Notes: generated from the letters alone by a model not told the origin. 64,000 nt of DNA from SSSZ01 sp016790965 (GCA_016790965.1 JAEUNZ010000044.1:18657-82656), one strand, 5' to 3'; positions 19,739 through 30,841 are shown, counted from the stretch's first letter. Program-made: numbers and translations.

Positions 19739-21145
19739 ATGAGTGCCGACCTCGTCGCCACCCTGGCGCGTCTGGTAGGACCGGCGCAAGTCCTCGCGGC
19801 GCCTGCGGAGTGTGCCCCCTACCTGACCGACTGGCGCGGGCGCTACCGCGGCGCGGCGCGCTGCGTCGTGCGGCCGGGAACCGCAGCCGAAGTGGCGGCG
19901 GTGGTAGGGGCCTGCGCCGCGGCTGGCGTGCCCATGGTGCCCCAGGGGGGCAACACCGGCCTGTGCGGCGGGGCCACCCCGGCGCCTGAAGGTGAAGCGG
20001 TCCTCATTGCCCTGGGCCGCCTCGACCGGGTGCGCGGGGTCGATGCCGCCAATCGCACCCTGACGGCGGAAGCCGGCTGCACCCTGGCGGCGGTCCACGA
20101 TGCGGCGGCGGCGGTGGGCTGTCTTTTCCCCCTGTCGCTCGCTTCGCAAGGGAGCTGTCAGATCGGCGGCAACCTGGCCACCAATGCCGGCGGTGTCCAG
20201 GTGCTGCGCTACGGCACCACCCGGGATCTGGTCCTCGGCATCGAAGCCGTGCTGCCCGACGGCCGGCTGTGGAATGGCCTGCGGGCGTTGAGGAAGGACA
20301 ACACCGGCTACGACCTGAAGCAGCTCTTCATCGGCGCCGAGGGTACCCTGGGCATCATCACCGCCGCCTCGCTCAAGCTTTTCCCCCGTCCGGCGGTTCA
20401 GGCCACCGCCTGGATCAATGTGTCCCATCCCGAGGCCGCGCTTGCGCTGCTGGGCGGGGCCCAGCAGGCCTTCGACGCCCGCCTGACGGCGTTCGAACTG
20501 GTATCGGAAGCCGCCCTGGGGCTGGTGATGCGCCATATCCCGGGTACCCGGCGGCCCACCGTCGTTACGCCCTGGTATGTCCTGGCCGAGGTTTCCGCCA
20601 GCGACGGGGCGGCCCCCCTGGCGGCCGGTCTGGAAGCCTGGCTCGCCAGGGCGCTTGCGGTGGGGCTGGTCAGCGATGCCGCCATCGCCCAGTCGGCAGC
20701 CCAGGCCCAGGCGCTGTGGCATCTGCGAGAGAGCATTTCCGAGGCCCAGAAGATCGAGGGCTTCAGCGTCAAGCACGACATCGCCGTGCCGGTCAGCCGG
20801 ATTCCAGAATTCCTCGCCCGCGCCGACGCCCTTGTGGAGGCTGCCTTCCCCGGGCTGCGGGTGGTCGCCTTCGGCCATGTCGGGGACGGCAATCTGCACT
20901 ACAACCTGTCCATGGCTGAAGCGGAAGGGAACGCCACCTTCATCGCCCGCCAGGAGGAAGTCCACCGCCGCGTGCACGACCTGGTCCATGAACTGGGGGG
21001 CTCCATTTCCGCCGAGCACGGGCTGGGACAATTGAAGCGCGAGGAAATCCGCCGTTACAAGAGCGAGGTCGAACTGGACCTGATGGCCAGCGTCAAGGCC
21101 GCGCTGGACCCGCGGGGCCTGATGAACCCGGGCAAGGTGCTTTAG
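19739..21145 (+). CDS. FAD-binding oxidoreductase (GlcD / D-2-hydroxyacid dehydrogenase type)
   Basis: A 468-residue flavoprotein of the FAD-binding type 4 / FAD-oxidase C family. The FAD-binding domain includes VVPGT-like RPGTAAEVAAVV, PQGGNTGLCGGATP and GGNLATNAGGVQVLRYGTTRDLVLG. The C-terminal domain contains GHVGDGNLHYN and the terminal GSISAEHGLGQLKR. Relatives oxidise D-lactate, glycolate or D-2-hydroxyglutarate. ATG 19739 lies directly at the end of repeat copy C, whose terminal repeat carries TGAGG eight bases upstream; this is the only visible ribosome binding site. The frame stays open upstream inside the repeat, but that part is not family-like. Confidence 0.9.
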   Translation: MSADLVATLARLVGPAQVLAAPAECAPYLTDWRGRYRGAARCVVRPGTAAEVAAVVGACAAAGVPMVPQGGNTGLCGGATPAPEGEAVLIALGRLDRVRGVDAANRTLTAEAGCTLAAVHDAAAAVGCLFPLSLASQGSCQIGGNLATNAGGVQVLRYGTTRDLVLGIEAVLPDGRLWNGLRALRKDNTGYDLKQLFIGAEGTLGIITAASLKLFPRPAVQATAWINVSHPEAALALLGGAQQAFDARLTAFELVSEAALGLVMRHIPGTRRPTVVTPWYVLAEVSASDGAAPLAAGLEAWLARALAVGLVSDAAIAQSAAQAQALWHLRESISEAQKIEGFSVKHDIAVPVSRIPEFLARADALVEAAFPGLRVVAFGHVGDGNLHYNLSMAEAEGNATFIARQEEVHRRVHDLVHELGGSISAEHGLGQLKREEIRRYKSEVELDLMASVKAALDPRGLMNPGKVL

Positions 21146-21206
21146 TCGGGACCGCGTCGGGAGCCTTCCGCATCCCGGGGGGCGGGAAATCAGGCCGGGG
21201 CGCACC

Positions 21207-22538
21207 TTACTGAGGCAGACTCAGCGGGAGTTCCAGGCGTACGGTGGTCCCGGCGCCGGCCGTGCTTTCTATCGTCAAGCTGCCCCCCATCGCTTGGCTC
21301 AGCCGGTGGGCGATGGGCAGGCCGATACCGGCGCCCCGGTCCGGATGGCCGGTGGATTCCCGGCCTCGGGTGAAGACTTCGAACAGATGGGGGATTTCCT
21401 CCACCGGGATGCCGGGTCCGGTGTCCTTGATCACGATGTGCAAGCGCAGTGCCTGCTCGTCGAAGGCGCCGCGGCTGACGGTGACCTGCACCGTACCCCT
21501 TGCGGTGTACTTCACCGCGTTGTGCACCAGGTGGCGCAGCACCTTGCGCAGCTTGTCCAGGTCGCCCACCACCACCTCGGGGAGGTCGGCGTCCTGCGCC
21601 ATGGTGAAATCGAGCCCCTTGGCCCGGGCGGCGCGGCCCAGGTCGCCGAGGATGGCCGGGAGCAGTTCCGCCAGGCTGAAAGGCGTCGGATGCAGGGCGA
21701 TCTGGCCCACCTCCAGGTCCGAGAGCTCGATCATGTTCTCGATCTTGCCCAACAGATCCTGGGCCGATTCCCGCAGGGGGGTGAGCAGCTCGCGCTGCTC
21801 CGGGGTCAGACCCTCGCCGGCCAGCAGATCCGCCATGCCCATGATGCCGTTCATGGGAGTACGCAATTCGTGGCTGATGCTGGCGAGGAAGCGGGCCTTG
21901 GCCTGGGCCGAAGCCTCGGCGCGGATCCGGGCGGCGGTGAGATCGGCCAGGAGGCGGTCCTTTTCGTGCTCCAGGCGCAGGGTCTCGCGCAGGGTGTCGT
22001 GAAAGCGGTCGGCGCTGCGGGTGACTCCGTACAGGAAGGCCGCGGCCATCAAGGCGAAGGCGGCATGGAGCAAATCGGTTCCGGCGCCGGCACCCAGGGT
22101 GGCGACCACGATGGGCCAGGCATAGACGCGGAAGGCGGTGCGGTGCGCGCCCAGGAAGGGCACCGCTCCGGCGGTCATCCCCGCCATGACGAAGGCCGTG
22201 AAGAACATGCGGCCATGGTCGGCACCCAGCATGAAGAGCAGAGCCCCGGCCCCCCAGAGCAGCCCGGCGCCGGCCGCCCCGACCACCGCCAGGCGCAGCC
22301 AGGGCTGCGGATCCCGGGCAGCGGCTTCGGCTTGCTCCAGGTAGCGCCGCGCCAGGACGATGCGGCCCCCCACCACGAACAGCACCAGTCCCCACCAGAT
22401 GAGCGCCGGCCCCAAGCCCACCGCGTCCTTCCATAGCAGGGTGAGGAGCGTGGCGTTGAACAGGCTGAGAATCTGCCCCAGGGCGGTGTTGCGATAGAGC
22501 AGGTCGGTCTGGCGGGCGAGGATGGCGGTGTCGTTCAT
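21207..22538 (-). CDS. Membrane sensor histidine kinase
   Basis: A 443-residue protein from ATG 22538. The N-terminal half has about six hydrophobic segments (residues about 15-175), a membrane sensor without a clear periplasmic domain. A coiled linker leads to HisKA (FLASISHELRTPMNGIMGMADLL) and HATPase_c (NAVKYTARGTVQ, DTGPGIPVEEIPHLF, GAGIGLPIAHRL). No receiver domain and no adjacent regulator, so it is an orphan kinase. A GTG 13 codons upstream (22577) is an alternative start. The gene converges on the FAD oxidoreductase. Confidence 0.9.
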   Translation of the reverse strand: MNDTAILARQTDLLYRNTALGQILSLFNATLLTLLWKDAVGLGPALIWWGLVLFVVGGRIVLARRYLEQAEAAARDPQPWLRLAVVGAAGAGLLWGAGALLFMLGADHGRMFFTAFVMAGMTAGAVPFLGAHRTAFRVYAWPIVVATLGAGAGTDLLHAAFALMAAAFLYGVTRSADRFHDTLRETLRLEHEKDRLLADLTAARIRAEASAQAKARFLASISHELRTPMNGIMGMADLLAGEGLTPEQRELLTPLRESAQDLLGKIENMIELSDLEVGQIALHPTPFSLAELLPAILGDLGRAARAKGLDFTMAQDADLPEVVVGDLDKLRKVLRHLVHNAVKYTARGTVQVTVSRGAFDEQALRLHIVIKDTGPGIPVEEIPHLFEVFTRGRESTGHPDRGAGIGLPIAHRLSQAMGGSLTIESTAGAGTTVRLELPLSLPQ

Positions 22539-22691
22539 CGTGGGCCCGGGGGGAGTTTCAGCGCGCGAGAGGCACAACGACTGCGCGGGCTTCCCTCGCC
22601 AGGAGCGTGGGAAGGGGCAGGATGGGGCAGGACGGCGCGGGGAGGGCGTCCGGTTTCGTCGTGTGTCATCGCGGGGGCCGATCCGCGGCCG

Positions 22692-23570
22692 TCAGTGCAG
22701 GGTCGCGGGGGCTACCCCGTCGAAGAGGGCGGCGACATCCTCCGGTGCGAAACGGTATTCGCGGTGGCACATGTCGTCCCGCAGCACGATGGCCCCCCGC
22801 TCCCGCACCAGGGCTTCGGCCTCCGCACGGCCCAGGCTGAGGATCACATTGCGCACCTTGTCCCAGTCCTCGGGGCAGTGGTAGCTCACCGCCACCGGGT
22901 CGTAGAGCCGGACGCCCCGGGCGGCGATGTCCTCGTGGAAGAGGCGCTGCAAGAGTGCGGCGGCGTCGAGGCCCAGCAGTTCCTCGCATTTCACCGTCTC
23001 GGCCAGGGCAGTGACGCGCCGCCAGCCGTCCGGGTCGGAACGGTCCGCTTCGGGCATCTTTTGCAGGAAGAGACAGCCCACCGCCTGGGGCGAAGCGGCG
23101 AGGAAGAGGCGCGAAGGCTGCTGCTCGGATTGCTCCAGGTAGTGCTCGAAGATGGCGCCTACGCCCTCGCCGACCAGGGGAACGAAACTCTGGTAAGGCT
23201 GGCGGGCCGTGGGCAGGTCGAGGCTGAGCAGCAGGCGCCCGCCGCATTCGGCGCCGAGAAGTTGCGGCGCCGGGGCGGGGGCCACCTGCGGGGCGCTGCG
23301 GGCCATGCCCCGCAGGCGCAGGCTTTCGTCACAATCGACCACCAACAGGCGGATGGGGCCTTCGCCCTGCAATTGGAGGGTCAGGCGGCCCGGCTGCTTC
23401 AGTTGGCCAGCCACCAGGACGGTGACCGCGGCCAGCTCCCCTAGCAGGGCCGCCACGGGCCAGGCGTAGCCCCGGTCTTCCTGCAGCTTCCGCCAGGATT
23501 CCTCCAGGCGTACCCAGGCGCCGCGGACATCGAGTCCTTCGAAGAGGAAGCGTTGGAAGTGGTCGTTCAT
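22692..23570 (-). CDS. hslO: Hsp33-family redox-regulated chaperone HslO, with only two of four zinc cysteines
   Basis: A 292-residue protein with the full Hsp33 core: LFEGLDVRGAWVRL at the N-terminus, the GEGPIRLLVVDC strand, and a C-terminal redox-switch region. Classical Hsp33 binds zinc through CxC and CxxC (E. coli Cys232, 234, 265, 268). Here Cys232 and Cys268 are kept, but position 234 is Glu and 265 is Asp (YHCPED and DDMC). Zinc-dependent redox control as in E. coli is therefore doubtful. A repeat element lies 33 bp upstream of the start. Confidence 0.9.
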   Translation of the reverse strand: MNDHFQRFLFEGLDVRGAWVRLEESWRKLQEDRGYAWPVAALLGELAAVTVLVAGQLKQPGRLTLQLQGEGPIRLLVVDCDESLRLRGMARSAPQVAPAPAPQLLGAECGGRLLLSLDLPTARQPYQSFVPLVGEGVGAIFEHYLEQSEQQPSRLFLAASPQAVGCLFLQKMPEADRSDPDGWRRVTALAETVKCEELLGLDAAALLQRLFHEDIAARGVRLYDPVAVSYHCPEDWDKVRNVILSLGRAEAEALVRERGAIVLRDDMCHREYRFAPEDVAALFDGVAPATLH

Positions 23571-23603
23571 GGTGTGGTGAGGGTGCAGGAGTGGAGGCGC
23601 TCA

Positions 23604-23762
23604 GAGCCCGTGAATTTTTCGGGCGCGCCCGAGCGGCGTGCCCAGGTGTGCTTGATAAAGACGCACAGCACAGCCATAGCTCGGGCTATGGCGAGCATGT
23701 GCAACGCCGAGTGGGCGCAGGGGGGCACGACGAGCGGGGGTGAACGAAATTTTCACAGGCTC
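23604..23762 (+). repeat. Short inverted-repeat-bounded element, family 2-like, copy A (159 bp)
   Basis: The 18-bp ends GAGCCCGTGAATTTTTCG (23604-23621) and the complement of 23745-23762 match at 15 of 18 positions. The interior contains a TAGCTCGGGCTA palindrome followed by GCTATGGCGAGCA, which resembles GCTATGGTGAGGA in the element at 36172. The right end touches the stop codon of the ArsC-like gene. Confidence 0.75.
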
Positions 23763-24107
23763 TCAGTCCAGGGTTCTGGCGTAGATTTCCGGGTCGAAGC
23801 CCACCAGGAGCGTTCCCCCGGCGTCGAGGACGGGACGCTTGATGAGTGCCGGCGAGCGGGCCATGAGGTGCAGGGCCTTGGCTTCGTCCACGTCGGCCCG
23901 CTCGGCGTCATCGAGTTTCTTCCACATGAGGCCACGGGTGTTGAGGAGGACTTTCCAGCCCGCCCGGCGGTTCCAGTCGGGCAGATGGGCCTCGGCCACG
24001 CCGGCCTTCTTGTAATCGACGAACTCGTAGGCGACGCCATGGGCTTCCAGCCAGGCGAAGGCTTTCTTCATGGTGTCGCAGTTCTTGATACCGTAGATGC
24101 GGACCAT
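23763..24107 (-). CDS. ArsC/Spx-family thioredoxin-fold protein (YffB-like)
   Basis: A 114-residue ArsC-fold protein with IYGIKNCDTMKKAFAWLE, a single active-site Cys10 (no CxxC), and ALIKRPVLDAGG near the end, whose Arg is conserved in the family. YffB-type members are glutathione-related and are not proven arsenate reductases. ATG 24107 lies a few bases after the tex stop codon, so it is co-transcribed with tex. Its stop codon abuts repeat element A. Confidence 0.9.
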   Translation of the reverse strand: MVRIYGIKNCDTMKKAFAWLEAHGVAYEFVDYKKAGVAEAHLPDWNRRAGWKVLLNTRGLMWKKLDDAERADVDEAKALHLMARSPALIKRPVLDAGGTLLVGFDPEIYARTLD

Positions 24108-24108
24108 T

Positions 24109-26427
<2,319 letters not shown>

Positions 26428-26524
26428 GGACGTCCGGGAGACCAAAAAAAGGGCGAACTATGCGTAATCCGCCGGCAAATGACAAGGCGGGAAGCTGGCT
26501 GGAGAGGGTGCCCGGCGCGCGACG

Positions 26525-27046
26525 TCAGAGGGGTATCAGAGCGGCCCTGTAACGGGCCGCGTTGCCTACGTAATGCTCGGCCGAGGCCTTCAGGCGCAGC
26601 ACTTCCTCGTCGTTCAGTTCGCGGATGACCTTTCCGGGGGAGCCGACGATGAGCACCCGGTCCGGGAAGACCTTACCCTCGGGGATGAGGGTGTTGGCGC
26701 CGACGATGCAACTGCGCCCGATGACCGCCCGGTTGAGGATGATTGAGCCGATGCCGATCAGACTGCCGTCGCCCACCGTGCAGCCGTGCAGCATGACCAT
26801 GTGGCCCACCGTGACGTCGCTGCCCAGGGTGAGAGGCACGCCCTCGTCGGTGTGCAGGACCGAGCCGTCCTGGATGTTGCTGCGGGCACCGATGCTGATG
26901 GGATCGTTGTCGCCGCGCAGCACCGCGTTCCACCAGACCGAGGCTGCGGCACCCAGGCGCACGTCGCCGATGAGCGTGGCGTTGGCGGCGACCCAGGCCG
27001 TGGGGTCGATGGCGGGTGTCTTTTCGTCTATGCGGAAAATGGGCAT
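26525..27046 (-). CDS. Gamma-carbonic anhydrase-family hexapeptide-repeat protein
   Basis: A 173-residue left-handed beta-helix protein. Repeats are visible from IGDVRLGAAASVWWNAVLRGD onward. The three zinc-ligand His positions of gamma-carbonic anhydrases are present in VLHTD and GHMVMLHG. It resembles E. coli YrdA/PaaY; actual carbonic anhydrase activity is unproven for many relatives. ATG 27046 follows a strong TAGGAG site. It is divergent from the MazG-like gene with only 36 bp between starts. Confidence 0.9.
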   Translation of the reverse strand: MPIFRIDEKTPAIDPTAWVAANATLIGDVRLGAAASVWWNAVLRGDNDPISIGARSNIQDGSVLHTDEGVPLTLGSDVTVGHMVMLHGCTVGDGSLIGIGSIILNRAVIGRSCIVGANTLIPEGKVFPDRVLIVGSPGKVIRELNDEEVLRLKASAEHYVGNAARYRAALIPL

Positions 27047-27082
27047 GATGCGGGCTCCTAAAGGTAGAGCGGGAGATTGTAA

Positions 27083-27436
27083 TTGAGCGAGCTCGATGCG
27101 CTGCGGCGCGCCCTCCTGAGCTTTAGGGACGAGCGGGACTGGCGCCAGTTCCACACCCTGCGCAGTCTGATCGTCTCCCTCAACCTGGAGGCGGCGGAAC
27201 TGCTTGAACTGACCCAGTGGAAACTCGATGCGGAAATCGAGGCCCTGCCGGGCGACCCGAGTGCCGCGGAGGCCCTGGGGGACGAGTGCGCCGACGTGCT
27301 GCTCTACCTCCTGCTCATTGCCGACGTGGCCAAGATCGATCTCGTCGAAGCGGCGCGCAGGAAGCTGGTCAAGAACGCCGAGAAGTACCCGGTAGCCAAG
27401 AGCCGCGGCAGCCGGGCCAAGTACACCGATCTGTAG
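27083..27436 (+). CDS. MazG-like nucleotide pyrophosphohydrolase
   Basis: A 117-residue all-alpha protein of the MazG-like/RS21-C6 (dCTPase-like) group. Signature parts are FRDERDWRQFHTLRSLIVSLNLEAAELLE and DECADVLLYLLLIAD, which supply the metal-binding Glu/Asp residues. It likely hydrolyses non-canonical or excess NTPs to NMP and pyrophosphate. Translation starts at TTG 27083 after GGGAG. The gene is followed after 4 bp by repeat copy D. Confidence 0.88.
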   Translation: MSELDALRRALLSFRDERDWRQFHTLRSLIVSLNLEAAELLELTQWKLDAEIEALPGDPSAAEALGDECADVLLYLLLIADVAKIDLVEAARRKLVKNAEKYPVAKSRGSRAKYTDL

Positions 27437-27440
27437 TGAA

Positions 27441-27674
27441 CCTGGAAACCTCGGTTGACCGCTTGCAAATGCCCGGAATGGACCGTGACTCGGACCTCCA
27501 CGCTACGCTGAACTGGTGACCCCGCGAGCAACAGCGCTACGAGCCCGCTGGCGCATCCGGGCGGGCACCTGGCTTTGTCGCTCCTCCTTGCAGGCATCAG
27601 CCTGCCGCGTCGTCGCTTCGCACCAGACTCCCGCCCGAACGCACCAACGGGTTTGTCCAACCGAGGTTTCCAGG
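27441..27674 (-). repeat. Short inverted-repeat-bounded element, family 1, copy D (234 bp)
   Basis: The ends CCTGGAAACCTCGGTTG (27441-27457) and CAACCGAGGTTTCCAGG (27658-27674) are perfect 17-bp inverted repeats. In reverse orientation its first ~130 bp are nearly identical to copy C at 19505; the other ~100 bp have diverged. It lies between convergent genes, 4 bp after the MazG-like stop and 19 bp from the stop of the next gene. Confidence 0.9.
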
Positions 27675-27693
27675 TTGAGTTTCGCCTGGACGT

Positions 27694-28359
27694 TCAGGGG
27701 TCGCCACGGGCGACGGCGCCCTCGGCGGGGCCTTCCAGCGGGGGGCAGGGCGAGGCGTCGGGCAGTTCGCAAGCTCCTGCGCCGGCGGCGACCAGACGGT
27801 CGAGCAGGGAGGCCACCCGGATCGGGCTGGTCCAACCGGCCAGTGCCAGGGAGGAAAAAGGGCCGATGCCGGCCACGGCGTTGTGGACCGCCGTGGCGCA
27901 GAAGAGGGGAGCCGCCCGGTCGGCCTCCGGCAGGCGGGCAGTGACCGCCGCAAACGCTTCCGCCTCCAGGCGAAAACGATAGACCCGGATGTGAGTGCCG
28001 TCGCTGCTCTGGAAACGCACGTAATCGGCAAGGCTCGCCTGCCAGTCCCGTTGGCGCTGGCGCAGGGCGACGTAGCTGCCGGCGGGGTCGCTCAGGCGGG
28101 GGCCGGCGAACAGCCCGGCGTGGTTGCCGAAGGCCGCATTGGCATTGATGACCAGGGCGACCTCGTCGGGGGCCGGTTCGGCCAGGCGGATGGCCTCCCG
28201 CGGCATTTCCTCCCGCGCGGTGACCGGGCCGTCGAACTGGGCCCGGGCGACGCCGGGGAAGACCAGACTTGCCCCCAGCAACAGGATTGCGAGGGTATGG
28301 AGCCCGGGGCGCCCGGGGGACGGTGGTCCGCCCGCAGCCGGGGCGGGAGCCTCCTTCAC
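27694..28359 (-). CDS. Exported protein, possible permuted NlpC/P60-type cysteine peptidase
   Basis: A 221-residue protein from GTG 28359, which overlaps the rlmJ stop (GTGA). A signal peptide covers about residues 1-43 (LAILLLGASLVFPGVARAQ). The segment NANAAFGNHAGLFAG followed by DPAGSY, and a later LFCATAVHNAVAGIGPF, resemble the His and Cys blocks of circularly permuted NlpC/P60 hydrolases. This assignment is tentative and based on pattern alone. It is the third gene of a probable operon with the PilZ-like gene and rlmJ. Confidence 0.6.
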   Translation of the reverse strand: MKEAPAPAAGGPPSPGRPGLHTLAILLLGASLVFPGVARAQFDGPVTAREEMPREAIRLAEPAPDEVALVINANAAFGNHAGLFAGPRLSDPAGSYVALRQRQRDWQASLADYVRFQSSDGTHIRVYRFRLEAEAFAAVTARLPEADRAAPLFCATAVHNAVAGIGPFSSLALAGWTSPIRVASLLDRLVAAGAGACELPDASPCPPLEGPAEGAVARGDP

Positions 28360-29210
28360 TCGCCTTTTTCCTCGCGGCTGTCCAGGCTGAAGCGGCCGGC
28401 GCCATCCTGGCCCAGGGTGGCGGCCAGGAAGGGAAGGCACTCGCGCAGTTCAGCCTCCAGGGTCCAGGGCGGATTGACGACGAACATGCCGCTGCCCTGC
28501 ATGCCCAGACCGTCCGGACGGGGGGGCGCCACGGTCAGGCTGACATCCAGCCAGCGGCGCGCAGGCAGGTGTTTCAGCCGGCCCGGCAGTTCCCGCGCCT
28601 CGGTGCGCGCCAGGAGGGGATACCAGACGGCGAAAATACCGGTGGCGAAGCGGGCGAGACCGTCCTTCAGCGCCCGGAGAAGGGCGCCGTAGTCGGCGCG
28701 GCTTTCGTAGGAGGGGTCGATGAGCACCAGGCCGCGGCGGGGGGGCGGCGGCAGGAGGGCCTTGAGACCGGCAAAGCCATCGCCGGCGGTGACCTTCACC
28801 TGGCGCCCAGCGCCGCGGAAGCAGGCTTGCAGCAGAGGGGCTTCGGTACTGTGCAATTCGAACAGCCGCAGCCGGTCCTGGGCGCGCAGGGCCCGGGCGG
28901 CGAGCCAGGGCGACCCCGGATAGCGGGTCAGGCGTCCGTCCGGGTTCGCCGCATGCACCTGGGCCAGGTAGTCGGCGAGGGCGGCGGGAAGATCGTCCCG
29001 GCCCCACAGGCGGCCGATGCCGTCGCGAAATTCCCCCAGTTTTTCTGCCTGGGGGCCGCGCAGGTCATACAGGCCGGCGCCGGCGTGGGTATCGATGACC
29101 CAATAAGCACCCTCCTTGCGGTTGAGGTGCGCCAGAGTACGAAGGAGGACGAGATGCTTGAGGACGTCGGCGTGGTTGCCGGCGTGGAAGCCGTGGCGGT
29201 AACTGAGCAT
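28356..29210 (-). CDS. rlmJ: 23S rRNA (adenine-2030-N6)-methyltransferase RlmJ
   Basis: A 284-residue protein starting MLSYRHGFHAGNHADVLKHLVL, the diagnostic RlmJ N-terminus. The SAM-binding region includes DTHAGAGLYDL, and the catalytic IDPSYE motif (DPPY-like) lies near residue 165. It methylates A2030 of 23S rRNA. ATG 29210 was chosen because it gives the family N-terminus; the frame remains open upstream. It lies 11 bp after the PilZ-like gene and overlaps the next gene by 4 bp. Confidence 0.95.
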   Translation of the reverse strand: MLSYRHGFHAGNHADVLKHLVLLRTLAHLNRKEGAYWVIDTHAGAGLYDLRGPQAEKLGEFRDGIGRLWGRDDLPAALADYLAQVHAANPDGRLTRYPGSPWLAARALRAQDRLRLFELHSTEAPLLQACFRGAGRQVKVTAGDGFAGLKALLPPPPRRGLVLIDPSYESRADYGALLRALKDGLARFATGIFAVWYPLLARTEARELPGRLKHLPARRWLDVSLTVAPPRPDGLGMQGSGMFVVNPPWTLEAELRECLPFLAATLGQDGAGRFSLDSREEKGE

Positions 29211-29221
29211 GGGCCGGGATT

Positions 29222-30748
29222 CTACCCGGCCAGGGGTTCCAGGGCGAAGAGCTCGACCCGCGGGTGGCGCTCCAGGGCAGCGCCCACGGCGTACGAGGCG
29301 CCTCGCTCGCCCTCGTGCAAGACGAGCTTCTGTCCGCTGCTGACGCTGCCTGGACGGGCGAGGAGGCCGGCACCGTTGCCGTGGCCCGGGAGCCTGGGGA
29401 TGACGACCGCCTGCTCGACGACGGAGGCCGCGGGTTGGGGCAGGTCGACGACGATGCCCTGCCCGGAAAGCTCCTGGAGCCCCAGCTCGAGGCGGTGGTG
29501 CTCGGTGCTGGCGATGCGCCGCACCATGCAGATGTGCAGTTTGCTGTTTTCGCGGGGTTGCAGGGCCACCACCTCTCCGGCCTCGAGACGGGATTTTTCG
29601 CCCTTGAGATAGCGCACGCCGAAGCCCTCGGGACTCTCGTCCATGAGGGACCATTCGCTGAGGGCCACGGGCCAGTGACGTTCCTGGCGGGCGGGGTCGG
29701 TGCTGCGCCGGGAAAGGGCGCGGCCGTTGAGGAAATCGATCACTGCGTCGAGACCGGCGGCCAGGTCGGCACGGGGCTTGAAGCGGGTGCGGGAATAACG
29801 TCGCGCCGCGTGGCTGCCCAGGGCGGTGCGCATGCTCTGCACGAAGACCTCGGGCAGGGAAAGGGCAATACTGGGTGCGTCGTCCGGGAGCTTGCGCAGG
29901 TGGCGGTCGAGCATGGCCAGTACAGGGCGGAAATCGACGATCAGGCAGCCCGCAAGGGCCGCGGTGGCCTGGGTGCGCAAGAGGGGGCGCCCCGGGGTGC
30001 CGTCGTCGCCCCGCACCACGAACTGCCCGGCAGGGGACTTCGGGATGTGGAAATCGGCGTCCGCCTCGAAAATCAGCCCGAGGGGGGCGAGACTCTCCAC
30101 CGCCTTGCGCAGGGCATCCAGGGCTCCGCGGGGAAACTTGGTGGGGTCGATGGCGGCCAGGAGCAGAGTGGCGCAGTAGAGGGGCTCGACGGGAGTCCCT
30201 TGGCCATTGGGCTTGCCGGTGCGGTGGGCGAGGCGGTACAGCTTGTGCAGCATCTGCCAGGAAGTCGCCGAGGGCATGGCGTAGGCCCGGTAGGCCAGTT
30301 GTTGCCGGCGGAAGACGACTTCGCAGGCGTGTTGCAGGGCGGCGGCGCGCAGGCGGGCCAGGCCGGAATCGACGCGCAGTTTCTCGGTGCTCGCGGCCAG
30401 GCCTGTGTAGGCTGCCGCCAAGGCCTTGAGGAGATTATCGGCAGCCAGGGCGAGGGTGGTGGCGGAGGTCGACAAGGGCAGGGGAGTCCGTTCGACCTGG
30501 GTTTCGATTTCGGCCAGGGAGCGCTCTCCCGCAGCCCGGGCTTCTTCGAGCAGCTTGGCGCGCATGTGGAGATTGCCATGGCGGGCGATTCCCGGGATGA
30601 TCTCGCCGGCCAGCGCCGCCGCGGCCTGCTGCGCGGGCAGGGTGGCCAGGCCCTCCAGGGCCTCGCGGATTTCCGCCACGGCCTTGTCCCGCGGGTTTGC
30701 GCGGCCAAAAGGCAGAATGTCGCGCAGGAATTGCAGGGCGGTTTCCAT
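29222..30748 (-). CDS. Large protein with C-terminal PilZ-like domain, possible c-di-GMP effector
   Basis: A 508-residue protein. The first ~370 residues are helical, Ala/Leu-rich, with no recognised domain. The C-terminal part (about 385-500) contains DESPEGFGVRYL, fitting the (D/N)xSxxG motif of PilZ domains, followed by a VVALQP strand. A clear upstream RxxxR is not obvious, so binding of cyclic di-GMP is uncertain. No signal peptide or membrane helix is seen. ATG 30748 (METALQFLRD) is preferred over an upstream ATG at 30778. It is the first gene of the operon with rlmJ. Confidence 0.65.
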   Translation of the reverse strand: METALQFLRDILPFGRANPRDKAVAEIREALEGLATLPAQQAAAALAGEIIPGIARHGNLHMRAKLLEEARAAGERSLAEIETQVERTPLPLSTSATTLALAADNLLKALAAAYTGLAASTEKLRVDSGLARLRAAALQHACEVVFRRQQLAYRAYAMPSATSWQMLHKLYRLAHRTGKPNGQGTPVEPLYCATLLLAAIDPTKFPRGALDALRKAVESLAPLGLIFEADADFHIPKSPAGQFVVRGDDGTPGRPLLRTQATAALAGCLIVDFRPVLAMLDRHLRKLPDDAPSIALSLPEVFVQSMRTALGSHAARRYSRTRFKPRADLAAGLDAVIDFLNGRALSRRSTDPARQERHWPVALSEWSLMDESPEGFGVRYLKGEKSRLEAGEVVALQPRENSKLHICMVRRIASTEHHRLELGLQELSGQGIVVDLPQPAASVVEQAVVIPRLPGHGNGAGLLARPGSVSSGQKLVLHEGERGASYAVGAALERHPRVELFALEPLAG

Positions 30749-30841
30749 GGGGACTTCGGGAGGTGGGCGGGAGTTCATTATCGGCGAGGGCCACGGGAAC
30801 GGGCTGTGGAGAATTTATCATCCCAGAAGGCTTGGTAAATC

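Noticed and set aside
19500..19742. A shared peptide (WCEATTRQADACKEERQSQ) encoded in repeat copies C and D
   Set aside because: The frames come from the repeat DNA itself, lack start signals and end at different places; conservation follows the DNA repeat, not a protein.
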